DNA from: Desulfobacteraceae bacterium
GTDB taxonomy: Bacteria > Desulfobacterota > Desulfobacteria > Desulfobacterales > Desulfobacteraceae
Length of the DNA stretch: 5,175 bases
Assembly: GCA_011390435.1 (NCBI GenBank)
Contig: JAABSK010000205.1
Coordinates: 1-5,175, forward strand
Reading direction: 5' to 3'
The notes beneath the pieces were generated by a model. It was not told the origin of the DNA. It saw only the letters and a program-made list of their open reading frames with translations, and ran no database searches. Made by a program: the position numbers and the translations under genes. This document shows positions 1 through 5,175 of this stretch, one piece after another. Numbering within the stretch: the first letter of the stretch is position 1; each line of letters starts with the position of its first letter.

Positions 1-50
1 ACCCGCCGAAGACTCGGGTCGTCATCAATCAATAAAATACAATCCGGCAT
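1..50 (-). CDS. Response regulator, N-terminal start only (partial)
   Basis: Only the first 16 codons and two bases of codon 17 lie in the window. They read MPDCILLIDDDPSLRR, followed by Val (GT plus any base). This is the first beta strand and acidic pocket (DDD, residues 9-11) of a CheY-like receiver domain, which takes a phosphoryl group from a partner histidine kinase. The phosphoacceptor Asp and the output domain lie outside, so the output is not visible. An NtrC-type sigma54-dependent activator would be a common partner for the kinase just upstream, but that is inference. The ATG is supported by an AGGA Shine-Dalgarno sequence seven bases upstream, and the gene begins nine bp after the kinase stop, so the two are almost certainly a cognate, co-transcribed pair. 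An orphan receiver-only protein is the main alternative. Confidence 0.8.
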   Translation of the reverse strand, partial: MPDCILLIDDDPSLRR

Positions 51-57
51 TCTGATA

Positions 58-61
58 TCCT
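58..61 (-). promoter_or_regulatory. Ribosome binding site of the response regulator gene, overlapping the kinase stop
   Basis: On the minus strand the kinase ends ...CAC CAT TAG and continues GATATCAGA ATG. The AGGA core uses the last two bases of the TAG stop, with a seven-base spacer to the regulator ATG. A ribosome finishing the kinase would sit on this site, which suggests translational coupling and roughly matched production of kinase and regulator. Confidence 0.6.
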
Positions 62-1181
62 AATGGTGTTCCTCAAATGGTTCTGTCGGCAGCTGTATCA
101 GAAAACCAGCCCCGCCCAGGGAAGAGGCTTCAATGGCAATCGTTCCGCCAAGGCTTTCAATGATCCGTTTTGAAATGGACAGCCCCAGACCGGTTCCCCC
201 GTCCTTAAACGTCTCAAACGGCTGAAAAACGGCTTCAACCCGGTCAGAATCGATGCCGGGACCGTCATCACTGATCCGGATGCAGCACATGGATTCCAGA
301 AGAGTGGCATCCACCCGGATATGGCCATTGAATCCCACCGCCTCCACTGCATTGATCAAAAGATTCATCAACACCTGGATCATGCCGGCCTCATCCACTT
401 CAAATCTGGACACATCCGCATGAATGTGAACCGCCACTCTGATCTTTTTTTCTGTTATCCGTGAATCCAGCAGCTTGATCACCCGGCTGACAACCGTTTC
501 AAGAAACGCTTTTTTTTCTCGGCTGGGCTGTTCCTGTCCCCTGCAATAGCTCAGCACATCATCCACTGAATGATTCAGCCGCAGAATTTCAGACCGCATG
601 ATCTCGATAAATTCGTACTTGGAATGGCCTTGGGGAATCTCATCTGCCAGAATCTCAGCAGCTCCTTTGATGGATGCCAGCGGATTTTTAATTTCATGGG
701 CCAGTGTTGCTGAAACCTGGCCCAGCAAAGACAACTTCCGGCGTTTTTCCAGCTGTTTTTCCGCCGCCAGCAGCAATGATGCCTGGTGATGCAATCGCTG
801 ATACGAGGCTGCCAGTTTTTCAGAAAGGGTTTTATATTTTTCCTGAAGCCGGCTTTCCCTGCTGGAAATCAGGCCGATGACCAGTCCGGCTGCCAGGTAA
901 AAAACAATTTCCGACAATTCACTGTAATACGCCTCAGGCCCCCTTGCCCAGAACATGTAAAGATGGGGAACAAACGCCAGACAGGAAACAGCTGCAAAAC
1001 CAAGCCCCCCCTTGACACCGTACAGGATTGCCCCGATGACAATGGGAAAATAGCTCAAGCGCCGATAGCTGTCATGGTAAAAAACCAGATGATCGGGTGT
1101 ACAGGCATGCAGCAAACCAATGGCTGCAACACTGAAAAGCAGAAAAACAGCCATCAGCTGCTTGAAACCGGCTCGGGGCAT
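60..1181 (-). CDS. Membrane-bound sensor histidine kinase of a two-component system
   Basis: A complete 373-residue kinase that should autophosphorylate on His and pass the phosphate to the regulator encoded next. Residues about 8-27, 43-78 (probably two passes) and 90-107 are hydrophobic, giving about four membrane segments with short loops and no sizeable periplasmic domain. A conserved-looking stretch with TPDH, FYHDSYRRL lies between the first two. A coiled-coil linker covers about 108-150. The dimerisation/phosphoacceptor H box is LAHEIKNPLASIKG with His162. The HATPase_c domain has the N box (QVLMNLLINAVEA, Asn277), G1 box (DDGPGI, 305-310), F-box-like FETF (322-325) and G2 box (GGTGLGL, 328-334), so every catalytic element is present. 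There is no PAS, HAMP or receiver domain. The start lies seven bp after the chemoreceptor stop and has no clear Shine-Dalgarno sequence, so translation may depend on reinitiation; Met10 is an alternative start, also without a clear site. The signal is unknown. It is not CheA-like, since it lacks Hpt and CheW domains. Confidence 0.95.
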   Translation of the reverse strand: MPRAGFKQLMAVFLLFSVAAIGLLHACTPDHLVFYHDSYRRLSYFPIVIGAILYGVKGGLGFAAVSCLAFVPHLYMFWARGPEAYYSELSEIVFYLAAGLVIGLISSRESRLQEKYKTLSEKLAASYQRLHHQASLLLAAEKQLEKRRKLSLLGQVSATLAHEIKNPLASIKGAAEILADEIPQGHSKYEFIEIMRSEILRLNHSVDDVLSYCRGQEQPSREKKAFLETVVSRVIKLLDSRITEKKIRVAVHIHADVSRFEVDEAGMIQVLMNLLINAVEAVGFNGHIRVDATLLESMCCIRISDDGPGIDSDRVEAVFQPFETFKDGGTGLGLSISKRIIESLGGTIAIEASSLGGAGFLIQLPTEPFEEHH

Positions 1182-1188
1182 CAGAACG

Positions 1189-3189
1189 TCAATTCAGCTT
1201 GAACCGTCCGACCATCTCGTTCAGGTCTTCTGCCAGCTGGGAAAGCTCCCGGGCACTGGTGTGCACCTGAAGGCTGCCGGTATTCATCTCATCAGCCTCC
1301 TGGCTGACCAGATGGATATCCTGGGCAACTTCTCCTGCCACGACAGATGTCTGGTTCACGTTCTGGTTAACCTCCTGGACCCCTTCTGCCGCCTGGGTGA
1401 CATTGCTTGAAATCTCCTGGGTGGTTGCCGACTGCTCTTCAATGGCTGACGCAACCGATGTCACAATGGTATTGATCTCATTGATGATATCCACAATGGT
1501 TTTAATGGCAGAGACAGACTCTTGCGTTGTTGTCTGCACATCACCGATCCTGGCACCGATTTCACTGGTGGCTTCAGCGGTCTGCTGTGCCAGTGCCTTG
1601 ATTTCACCGGCAACCACTGCAAATCCTTTTCCGGCCTCTCCTGCCCTTGCCGCCTCAATGGTTGCATTCAGTGCCAGAAGATTTGTCTGCTCTGAAATTT
1701 CCGAGATGGTCTCTGTCACTTTGCTGATCTGGGAAGCAGCCTTTCCCAGAGCGTTGACCTTTTCAGACACCGCCTCAGCCTGCTTTACTGCTTCAGACGT
1801 AGTATGGCTCCCCTTGGAGGTGTTTGAAGCGATCTCATTGATCGTGGCTGACATCTCTTCTGCTGCAGACACAATCATCTGTAAATTGGTTGCTGTCTGC
1901 TCTGTTGCCGCCGCAACACTGTTCATGCTGGTGGTCATCTCTTCTGCTGCCGAGGCAACATTATTGGATTTTTCCGATGTCCGCCGGGCACCGGATGCCA
2001 TCTGGTCGGATATGGTGGAAAGCTCAGTGGACGACGCTGTAAGGGTCTGAACCCCCTGGGCCACATCCTTGAACATCCGGGTCAGGTTCTCGGTCATCTC
2101 TTTCATGTTGGCATAAACACCTGTAACAGCCTTGTCTTTAACATCAAACTGAACCGTTAAATCCCCTTTTGCAATGCTGTCTGCCACTTTTGCAATTTCC
2201 GAAGGCTCATGGCCCAGCTGTGCCATAATCCCTTTGACAAACCAGATCACACCGATCAGGGTGAGAATAAAAAAGAGGGTGCCGCTGATCAATACCATAT
2301 TGCGTATCTGATACACCGGCCCCATAAATTCAGACGCATCCTGGGTGACAACAACACTCCAGCCGGTTAACAGCACCGGTGCGAAACCGGCGATTTTATC
2401 AATGCCCTGGAATCTGTAGTTTTCCACACCGGATTTTTGTGCCAGCATCTGCTGTGCAATGGATTCCATGCCGTCAAGCGTGGTCACGTTCAGTTCAAGA
2501 ATATGCTTTTGTACCGGATGCGCAATGAGCAAGCCGCTCTGGTCAGTCATGAACGGATATCCGGTGCTGCCGATTTTGACCTGAGACATCCGCTCTGCCA
2601 GGGCATCCAGCTTGATCACAGATCCGAAAATCCCTGCAAACTGTCCAGAAGCGGTTTTCAACGGCACGCTGACAACAAAAACAGGATTGCCGGACGCCAT
2701 GGATCGGAGGGGGTTGCTCAAACCGATCTGTCCGGACCGGGCAGCAGCAAAATAGTCTCTGGATGCAACAGAGTCGCCTTTGGCCCTGCGGGTTCCACCA
2801 GTGCTGTCAGCAAGGGTTGCTCCGTCTGCACCCGCCATAAACAGCAGCTCGTAATCACTGCCGATCTGTTCAAATACCGAGACAAAAAACCTGTCCAGCG
2901 CCTTTAATTCTGATTCAGCACCTGCCGCACCCGACGTTCGGACCTTTTCAGCCGCAGCCATCACCAGCGGCTCCACCGCCATTTTTCTGGCCAGTTTAAT
3001 TTCCTGCTCAACCGTTATCTCCGTCATGGCGGCAAGATCAGCTGCAATCTGCATGGCCTGGCCTTTTGCCGCATTGACCTGGGCCCTGGACGCGGTCATG
3101 ATGGAAAAAACCCCCACAACCGTCAATGGCACAATTGCCGCAAGGATTCCACCCACAATAAGCCTGAATTTCAATGATCGTTTTTTCAT
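1189..3189 (-). CDS. Methyl-accepting chemotaxis protein with periplasmic Cache sensor
   Basis: A complete 666-residue transmembrane chemoreceptor. It should bind a ligand outside the cytoplasmic membrane and control a CheA-CheW complex, although no che genes are in the window. In order: a basic N-terminus (MKKR), TM1 at about 9-31, a dCache-type ligand domain at about 35-290 ([11 protein letters not shown] at 143-153, VFVVSVPLK at 170-178, [16 protein letters not shown] at 210-225), TM2 at about 297-318, a HAMP region at about 319-372, and a long coiled-coil signalling domain. The hairpin tip carries [18 protein letters not shown] (500-517), then [14 protein letters not shown] (521-534), the CheA/CheW contact region. 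Likely methylation pairs are E416/E417, E430/Q431, E444/E445 (14 residues apart) and E584/E585. The C-terminus ends GRFKLN and has no NWETF-like tether for CheR/CheB. The start is supported by AAGG seven bases upstream. The ligand cannot be named. The gene is followed seven bp later by the histidine kinase and is probably co-transcribed with it. Confidence 0.96.
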   Translation of the reverse strand: MKKRSLKFRLIVGGILAAIVPLTVVGVFSIMTASRAQVNAAKGQAMQIAADLAAMTEITVEQEIKLARKMAVEPLVMAAAEKVRTSGAAGAESELKALDRFFVSVFEQIGSDYELLFMAGADGATLADSTGGTRRAKGDSVASRDYFAAARSGQIGLSNPLRSMASGNPVFVVSVPLKTASGQFAGIFGSVIKLDALAERMSQVKIGSTGYPFMTDQSGLLIAHPVQKHILELNVTTLDGMESIAQQMLAQKSGVENYRFQGIDKIAGFAPVLLTGWSVVVTQDASEFMGPVYQIRNMVLISGTLFFILTLIGVIWFVKGIMAQLGHEPSEIAKVADSIAKGDLTVQFDVKDKAVTGVYANMKEMTENLTRMFKDVAQGVQTLTASSTELSTISDQMASGARRTSEKSNNVASAAEEMTTSMNSVAAATEQTATNLQMIVSAAEEMSATINEIASNTSKGSHTTSEAVKQAEAVSEKVNALGKAASQISKVTETISEISEQTNLLALNATIEAARAGEAGKGFAVVAGEIKALAQQTAEATSEIGARIGDVQTTTQESVSAIKTIVDIINEINTIVTSVASAIEEQSATTQEISSNVTQAAEGVQEVNQNVNQTSVVAGEVAQDIHLVSQEADEMNTGSLQVHTSARELSQLAEDLNEMVGRFKLN

Positions 3190-3193
3190 GCCA

Positions 3194-3201
3194 CCGCCTT
3201 T
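3194..3201 (-). promoter_or_regulatory. Ribosome binding site of the chemoreceptor gene
   Basis: AAAGGCGG on the minus strand is close to the anti-Shine-Dalgarno complement, with one mismatch to AAAGGAGG. Its AAGG core lies seven bases before the ATG at 3189. It supports this ATG as the start, which also gives a normal N-terminus with basic residues just before TM1. Confidence 0.55.
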
Positions 3202-3210
3202 CCCATCTGG

Positions 3211-3236
3211 TTAATATTCTGGTGAACCGATATTAA
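3211..3236. repeat. Perfect 7-bp inverted repeat between small gene and chemoreceptor gene
   Basis: TTAATAT, a 12-base spacer, then ATATTAA. The two arms are perfect reverse complements within the 65-bp gap upstream of the chemoreceptor. The half-site spacing (centre to centre 19 bp, close to two helical turns) would suit a dimeric DNA-binding protein. An all-AT hairpin with no following U-tract on either strand is a poor terminator, so an operator is more likely than a terminator. A chance occurrence in AT-rich sequence is possible. Confidence 0.35.
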
Positions 3237-3254
3237 AGCGCCTGCCGCTCCCCA

Positions 3255-3431
3255 TCAGGATCGAATCTGATACGTGCCGTCCAGGCGTTTCCACATTTCG
3301 TCAAGTTTTTTGTCCAGACGCTCCATGGCCCGGGTGTATGCATCCCGGTCTATCTGACCGGACTTGCGTTTTAACTCGATGCGGTGTGCCTCATCTGCAT
3401 ACCATTTTTCCGGATCAAAATTATACGTCAT
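3255..3431 (-). CDS. Small highly charged helical protein, SHOCT-like hairpin, function unknown
   Basis: A 58-residue reading frame running ATG to TGA. It starts MTYNFDPEKWYADE and ends KRLDGTYQIRS. About 25 of 58 residues are charged, in near balance, with no signal peptide or membrane segment, so it should be cytosolic. The layout suggests a short N-terminal segment with FDPEKWY, one helix to about residue 24, a turn at SGQID (24-28), and a second helix through AYTRAMERLDKKLDEMWKRL (31-50). The pattern of a helix, a Gly turn, I-D, an aromatic, then an amphipathic helix resembles the short oligomerisation domain called SHOCT, but this is a pattern judgement, not a match. GGGA ten bases upstream is a weakly placed ribosome site. 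It is the first gene after the minus-strand promoter candidate and lies 65 bp before the chemoreceptor, so it may share that transcript. I recall similar small proteins in delta-proteobacteria but cannot name this one. Confidence 0.72.
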   Translation of the reverse strand: MTYNFDPEKWYADEAHRIELKRKSGQIDRDAYTRAMERLDKKLDEMWKRLDGTYQIRS

Positions 3432-3501
3432 CGCAATTCAATCCCATGAAAAAACAATAAAAACATTTCTGCTGAAAAGTGTAAAAAAGTCTGATTTTTT
3501 A

Positions 3502-3531
3502 AAAGTAAAACGAAAAAACAGGTATTGTCAA
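3502..3531 (-). promoter_or_regulatory. Sigma70-type promoter candidate for small gene and chemoreceptor operon
   Basis: On the minus strand a perfect -35 hexamer TTGACA (3526-3531) is followed after 18 bases by TACTTT (3502-3507), a weak -10 with three of six consensus bases. Transcription would start near 3495 and leave a leader of about 65 bases before the small-gene ATG at 3431. The perfect -35 and the position just upstream of the first gene of the minus-strand set are the reasons for the call; the poor -10 may mean activator dependence or a different sigma factor. Confidence 0.4.
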
Positions 3532-3558
3532 GAAAACTCTGAAACCCGTCCCTGAACG

Positions 3559-3587
3559 TAGACATCAAACACACGCTCTGATATAGT
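3559..3587 (+). promoter_or_regulatory. Sigma70-type promoter candidate for mutY
   Basis: TAGACA (3559-3564; five of six bases match TTGACA) is separated by exactly 17 bases from TATAGT (3582-3587; five of six match TATAAT). The expected transcription start, about seven bases after the -10, falls at about 3593-3595, immediately before the mutY ATG at 3596. No better-placed plus-strand promoter was seen upstream, though the spacer is AT-rich and could hide a weaker one. Confidence 0.5.
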
Positions 3588-3595
3588 CGGTCCCC

Positions 3596-4699
3596 ATGAA
3601 TCTTAACACGTCCACGATCCCTTTGTTTCAAAAAGAACTGCTGGCCTGGTATACCGCAAACTGCCGCAGCCTTCCCTGGCGTGCGAGCGCTGATCCCTAC
3701 CACGTATGGGTCTCTGAGGTGATGCTCCAGCAGACCCAGGTCAGGACGGCGCTGCCGTATTTTCTTGAATTCATCAACCGGTTTCCCACAATCACCGATT
3801 TTGCAGCGGCTGACCTGGAAACGGTGTTAAAGCTGTGGGAAGGGCTTGGATATTATGCCAGGGCACGAAATTTCCATGCAGCGGCCCGGCAGGTTGCAAC
3901 ACAATACAGCGGCCGGATTCCAGATAGCCTTGAAGCCTTTATTCGCCTGCCCGGAGTGGGCGACTATATTGGTGCGGCTGTCCAGAGCATTGCCTTTGGC
4001 CATCCCCATGCTGTGGTGGATGGAAACGTCAAGCGGGTGCTGGCCCGCCTGTACTGCCTTGATTATCCTGTCAACCAGGCATCCGCTCACAAGAAGTTCA
4101 GCACCTGTGCCCAAACACTTCTGTACCAGCCGGATCCCGGCAGTTTTAATCAAGCGGTCATGGAGCTTGGGGCATTGGTGTGCACCCCTCAAAAAATGCA
4201 CTGTGACATCTGTCCGGTTTCCCGGTTCTGCAAAGGGTTTTTATCCGGTACCGCCAGCTGTTTTCCCAGGCGGATCAAGGCTCCCAAAATCCCTCTTTAT
4301 CACGTTGCCGCCGGCATTGTTGTCGCAGATGACCGGATATTGATCACCCGCAGAAAATTAAACGGTCTTTTGGGAGGGTTGTGGGAATTTCCCGGTGGAA
4401 AACAGCAGCCGGGTGAAACAGCTGAAACCGCCTGTATCAGAGAGATCAAAGAAGAAACCGGGCTTGTGGTCGGCATTGACAGCCACCTGACAACCATTGC
4501 CCATTCCTATACACATTTTAAAATCAGACTGGCGGTCTTTTACTGCCATCCCATCTGCGGCAGTGTCACATTAAAAGATGCCATTGACCATCGCTGGATC
4601 CGTGTTGACGAGATTGACCGGTTTGCCTTTCCCCGGGCCAACACCAAATTCATCCCGCTGATCAAAATTCCTGAAAAATTTCAACCAGAAACGTCCTGA
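3596..4699 (+). CDS. mutY: A/G-specific adenine DNA glycosylase with C-terminal Nudix domain
   Basis: A complete 367-residue MutY, near the 350 residues of the E. coli protein. It removes adenine mispaired with 8-oxoguanine or guanine, preventing G:C to T:A changes. The helix-hairpin-helix glycosylase fold covers about 12-215: LPWR (26-29), SEVMLQQTQV with catalytic Glu41, the hairpin LPGVGDY (118-124), and VDGNVKRVLAR with catalytic Asp142. The iron-sulphur loop has Cys196, Cys203, Cys206 and Cys212 in the C-x6-C-x2-C-x5-C spacing, so a [4Fe-4S] cluster is expected. The C-terminal part (about 234-355) is a Nudix fold with a complete catalytic box from Gly268 to Leu290 (Glu274, Arg282-Glu283, Glu286-Glu287, Gly289). 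HSYTHF (303-308) matches the place of the 8-oxoG-reading FSH loop. The in-frame TAG at 3584-3586 rules out an upstream start. The ATG has no Shine-Dalgarno sequence. The gene stands alone on its strand and its 3' end overlaps tex. Confidence 0.96.
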   Translation: MNLNTSTIPLFQKELLAWYTANCRSLPWRASADPYHVWVSEVMLQQTQVRTALPYFLEFINRFPTITDFAAADLETVLKLWEGLGYYARARNFHAAARQVATQYSGRIPDSLEAFIRLPGVGDYIGAAVQSIAFGHPHAVVDGNVKRVLARLYCLDYPVNQASAHKKFSTCAQTLLYQPDPGSFNQAVMELGALVCTPQKMHCDICPVSRFCKGFLSGTASCFPRRIKAPKIPLYHVAAGIVVADDRILITRRKLNGLLGGLWEFPGGKQQPGETAETACIREIKEETGLVVGIDSHLTTIAHSYTHFKIRLAVFYCHPICGSVTLKDAIDHRWIRVDEIDRFAFPRANTKFIPLIKIPEKFQPETS

Positions 4700-5175
4700 C
4701 GGGTTTTCATTGAAAGGGAGATCCGCCTGCGCCGGACATCGACCTCAAGAACGGTTACCAGAACCGTATCCTTGACCTTGACAATCCGGGCCGGGTCTTT
4801 GACAAACCGGTCTGCCATCTGGCTGATATGCACCAGGCCATCCTGGTGTACGCCAATGTCCACAAACGCACCAAAAGCAGTCACATTGGTGACAATCCCG
4901 GGAACCTGCATGCCCGGGACAAGATCTGTGATCTCATGGATGGTCTCATCAAAGGAAAATGGAACAAAAGCAGATCTGGGGTCTCTTCCCGGGTTGGCCA
5001 GCTCTGCAATCATATCCCTGAGCGTAGGCATCCCAACCGATTCGGTGATGTAGCGTTTCACATCGATACGGCGCAACCGATTCTGGTCTTTGATCAACGC
5101 GTCAACTGAACATCCACAGTCTTTGGCCATGGCTGAAACAATATCATACGATTCAGGGTGAATCCCGCTGTTATC
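4681..5175 (-). CDS. tex: Tex-type transcription accessory protein, C-terminal part (partial)
   Basis: The frame is open to the right edge, so the N-terminal three quarters or more of a protein usually near 700-780 residues is missing. The visible 164 residues begin DNSGIHPESYDIVSAMAK. They continue with the Tex-typical KRYITESVGMPTLRDM (about 40-55) and NPGRDPR (about 61-67), then a C-terminal S1 RNA-binding domain at about 84-157. The S1 domain has TNVTAFGAFVDIGVHQDGLVHIS (about 96-118) and ends VLEVDVRRRRISLSMK. Tex is a conserved cytoplasmic nucleic-acid-binding protein that affects transcription and transcript stability; the S1 domain contacts RNA. The protein stops nine residues after the S1 domain, without the extended C-terminal tail seen in some homologues. 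The internal Met at 5130 is not the true start, because the frame upstream is still clearly Tex. The 3' end runs 19 bp into the convergent mutY. Confidence 0.94.
   Translation of the reverse strand, partial: DNSGIHPESYDIVSAMAKDCGCSVDALIKDQNRLRRIDVKRYITESVGMPTLRDMIAELANPGRDPRSAFVPFSFDETIHEITDLVPGMQVPGIVTNVTAFGAFVDIGVHQDGLVHISQMADRFVKDPARIVKVKDTVLVTVLEVDVRRRRISLSMKTRQDVSG

Larger units (their letters stand above)
3432..3595. other. AT-rich divergent intergenic spacer with A-tracts
   Basis: A 164-bp gene-free stretch between two divergently read genes. It is much richer in A and T than its surroundings, with runs of four to six A or T at 3449-3454, 3459-3463, 3475-3478, 3483-3488, 3495-3500, 3507-3510 and 3513-3518. 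Several are spaced near a helical turn, so the DNA may be curved. It holds promoter candidates for both directions, whose -35 elements are 27 bp apart. I see no terminator with a GC-rich stem, no RNA gene and no credible further coding sequence. Confidence 0.55.

Noticed and set aside
786..1202. Plus-strand frame of 138 codons opposite the kinase membrane region
   Set aside because: The minus-strand kinase here has clear membrane segments and a coiled coil consistent with the family; the antisense protein shows no motif and is a shadow.
1397..2050. Long plus-strand frame of 217 codons opposite the chemoreceptor signalling domain
   Set aside because: It is a mirror of the Ala/Ser/Glu-rich coiled-coil codons of the receptor. 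The protein is low-complexity Ala/Ser/Val with no domain, and there is no sign of its own promoter.
2437..2907. Plus-strand frame of 156 codons opposite the Cache domain
   Set aside because: It lies wholly within the receptor gene, antisense, with no recognisable protein features.
3482..3501. Possible intrinsic terminator: A-run, six-base loop, T-run
   Set aside because: The stem is entirely A-T pairs with no GC core, and it lies inside the divergent promoter region where neither transcript ends. It looks like A-tract sequence and not a terminator.
3428..3703. Minus-strand frame of 91 codons whose TGA overlaps the ATG of the small gene (ATGA)
   Set aside because: It runs antisense through the 5' end of mutY and across both promoter candidates, its protein has no recognisable pattern, and its last part simply reflects AT-rich spacer (Phe/Leu-rich). 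The ATGA overlap is probably chance.
3846..4343. Second plus-strand frame of 165 codons inside mutY
   Set aside because: It overlaps the catalytic Asp, iron-sulphur and linker regions of mutY in another frame and shows no motif; the mutY frame carries all the conserved residues.
4772..5109. Plus-strand frames of 93 codons opposite tex
   Set aside because: Both are antisense to strongly conserved Tex/S1 sequence and contain nothing recognisable.

Overview
The window looks like ordinary chromosome from a Gram-negative, probably anaerobic bacterium of the Desulfobacterales type. That assignment is an inference. It rests on the style of the Cache-type chemoreceptor, the kinase with the short-looped membrane anchor, the MutY carrying a complete Nudix box, and the even base composition; no rRNA or other marker is present. 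I see no mobile element, CRISPR array, tRNA or rRNA.

Left part (1-3431, all minus strand, read from right to left): a compact set of genes that looks like one transcription unit. It starts with a 58-codon small-protein gene (3255-3431), preceded by a plausible sigma70-type promoter. After 65 bp comes a 666-residue methyl-accepting chemotaxis receptor with a periplasmic Cache sensor (1189-3189). Seven bp further is a 373-residue membrane histidine kinase (60-1181). Nine bp further is the first 16 codons of a response regulator (1-50), cut by the window edge. A receptor in the same tight operon as a histidine kinase and its regulator, with no cheA, cheW, cheB or cheR in view, is the most suggestive arrangement here.

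Middle (3432-3595): a 164-bp divergent, AT-rich spacer with back-to-back promoter candidates for the small gene (minus) and mutY (plus). The mutY promoter is so close to the ATG that the mRNA may be leaderless.

Right part (3596-5175): mutY on the plus strand encodes an adenine DNA glycosylase with all [4Fe-4S] cysteines and both catalytic acids. It is followed by a C-terminal Nudix domain whose catalytic box is complete, so the protein might combine MutY and MutT-like activities. It converges on the 3' end of tex (minus strand, N-terminal part outside the window), and the two coding ends overlap by 19 bp. The right part is housekeeping (DNA repair, transcription accessory factor) and the left part is signalling. 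Nothing visible links the two beyond the shared divergent promoter region.
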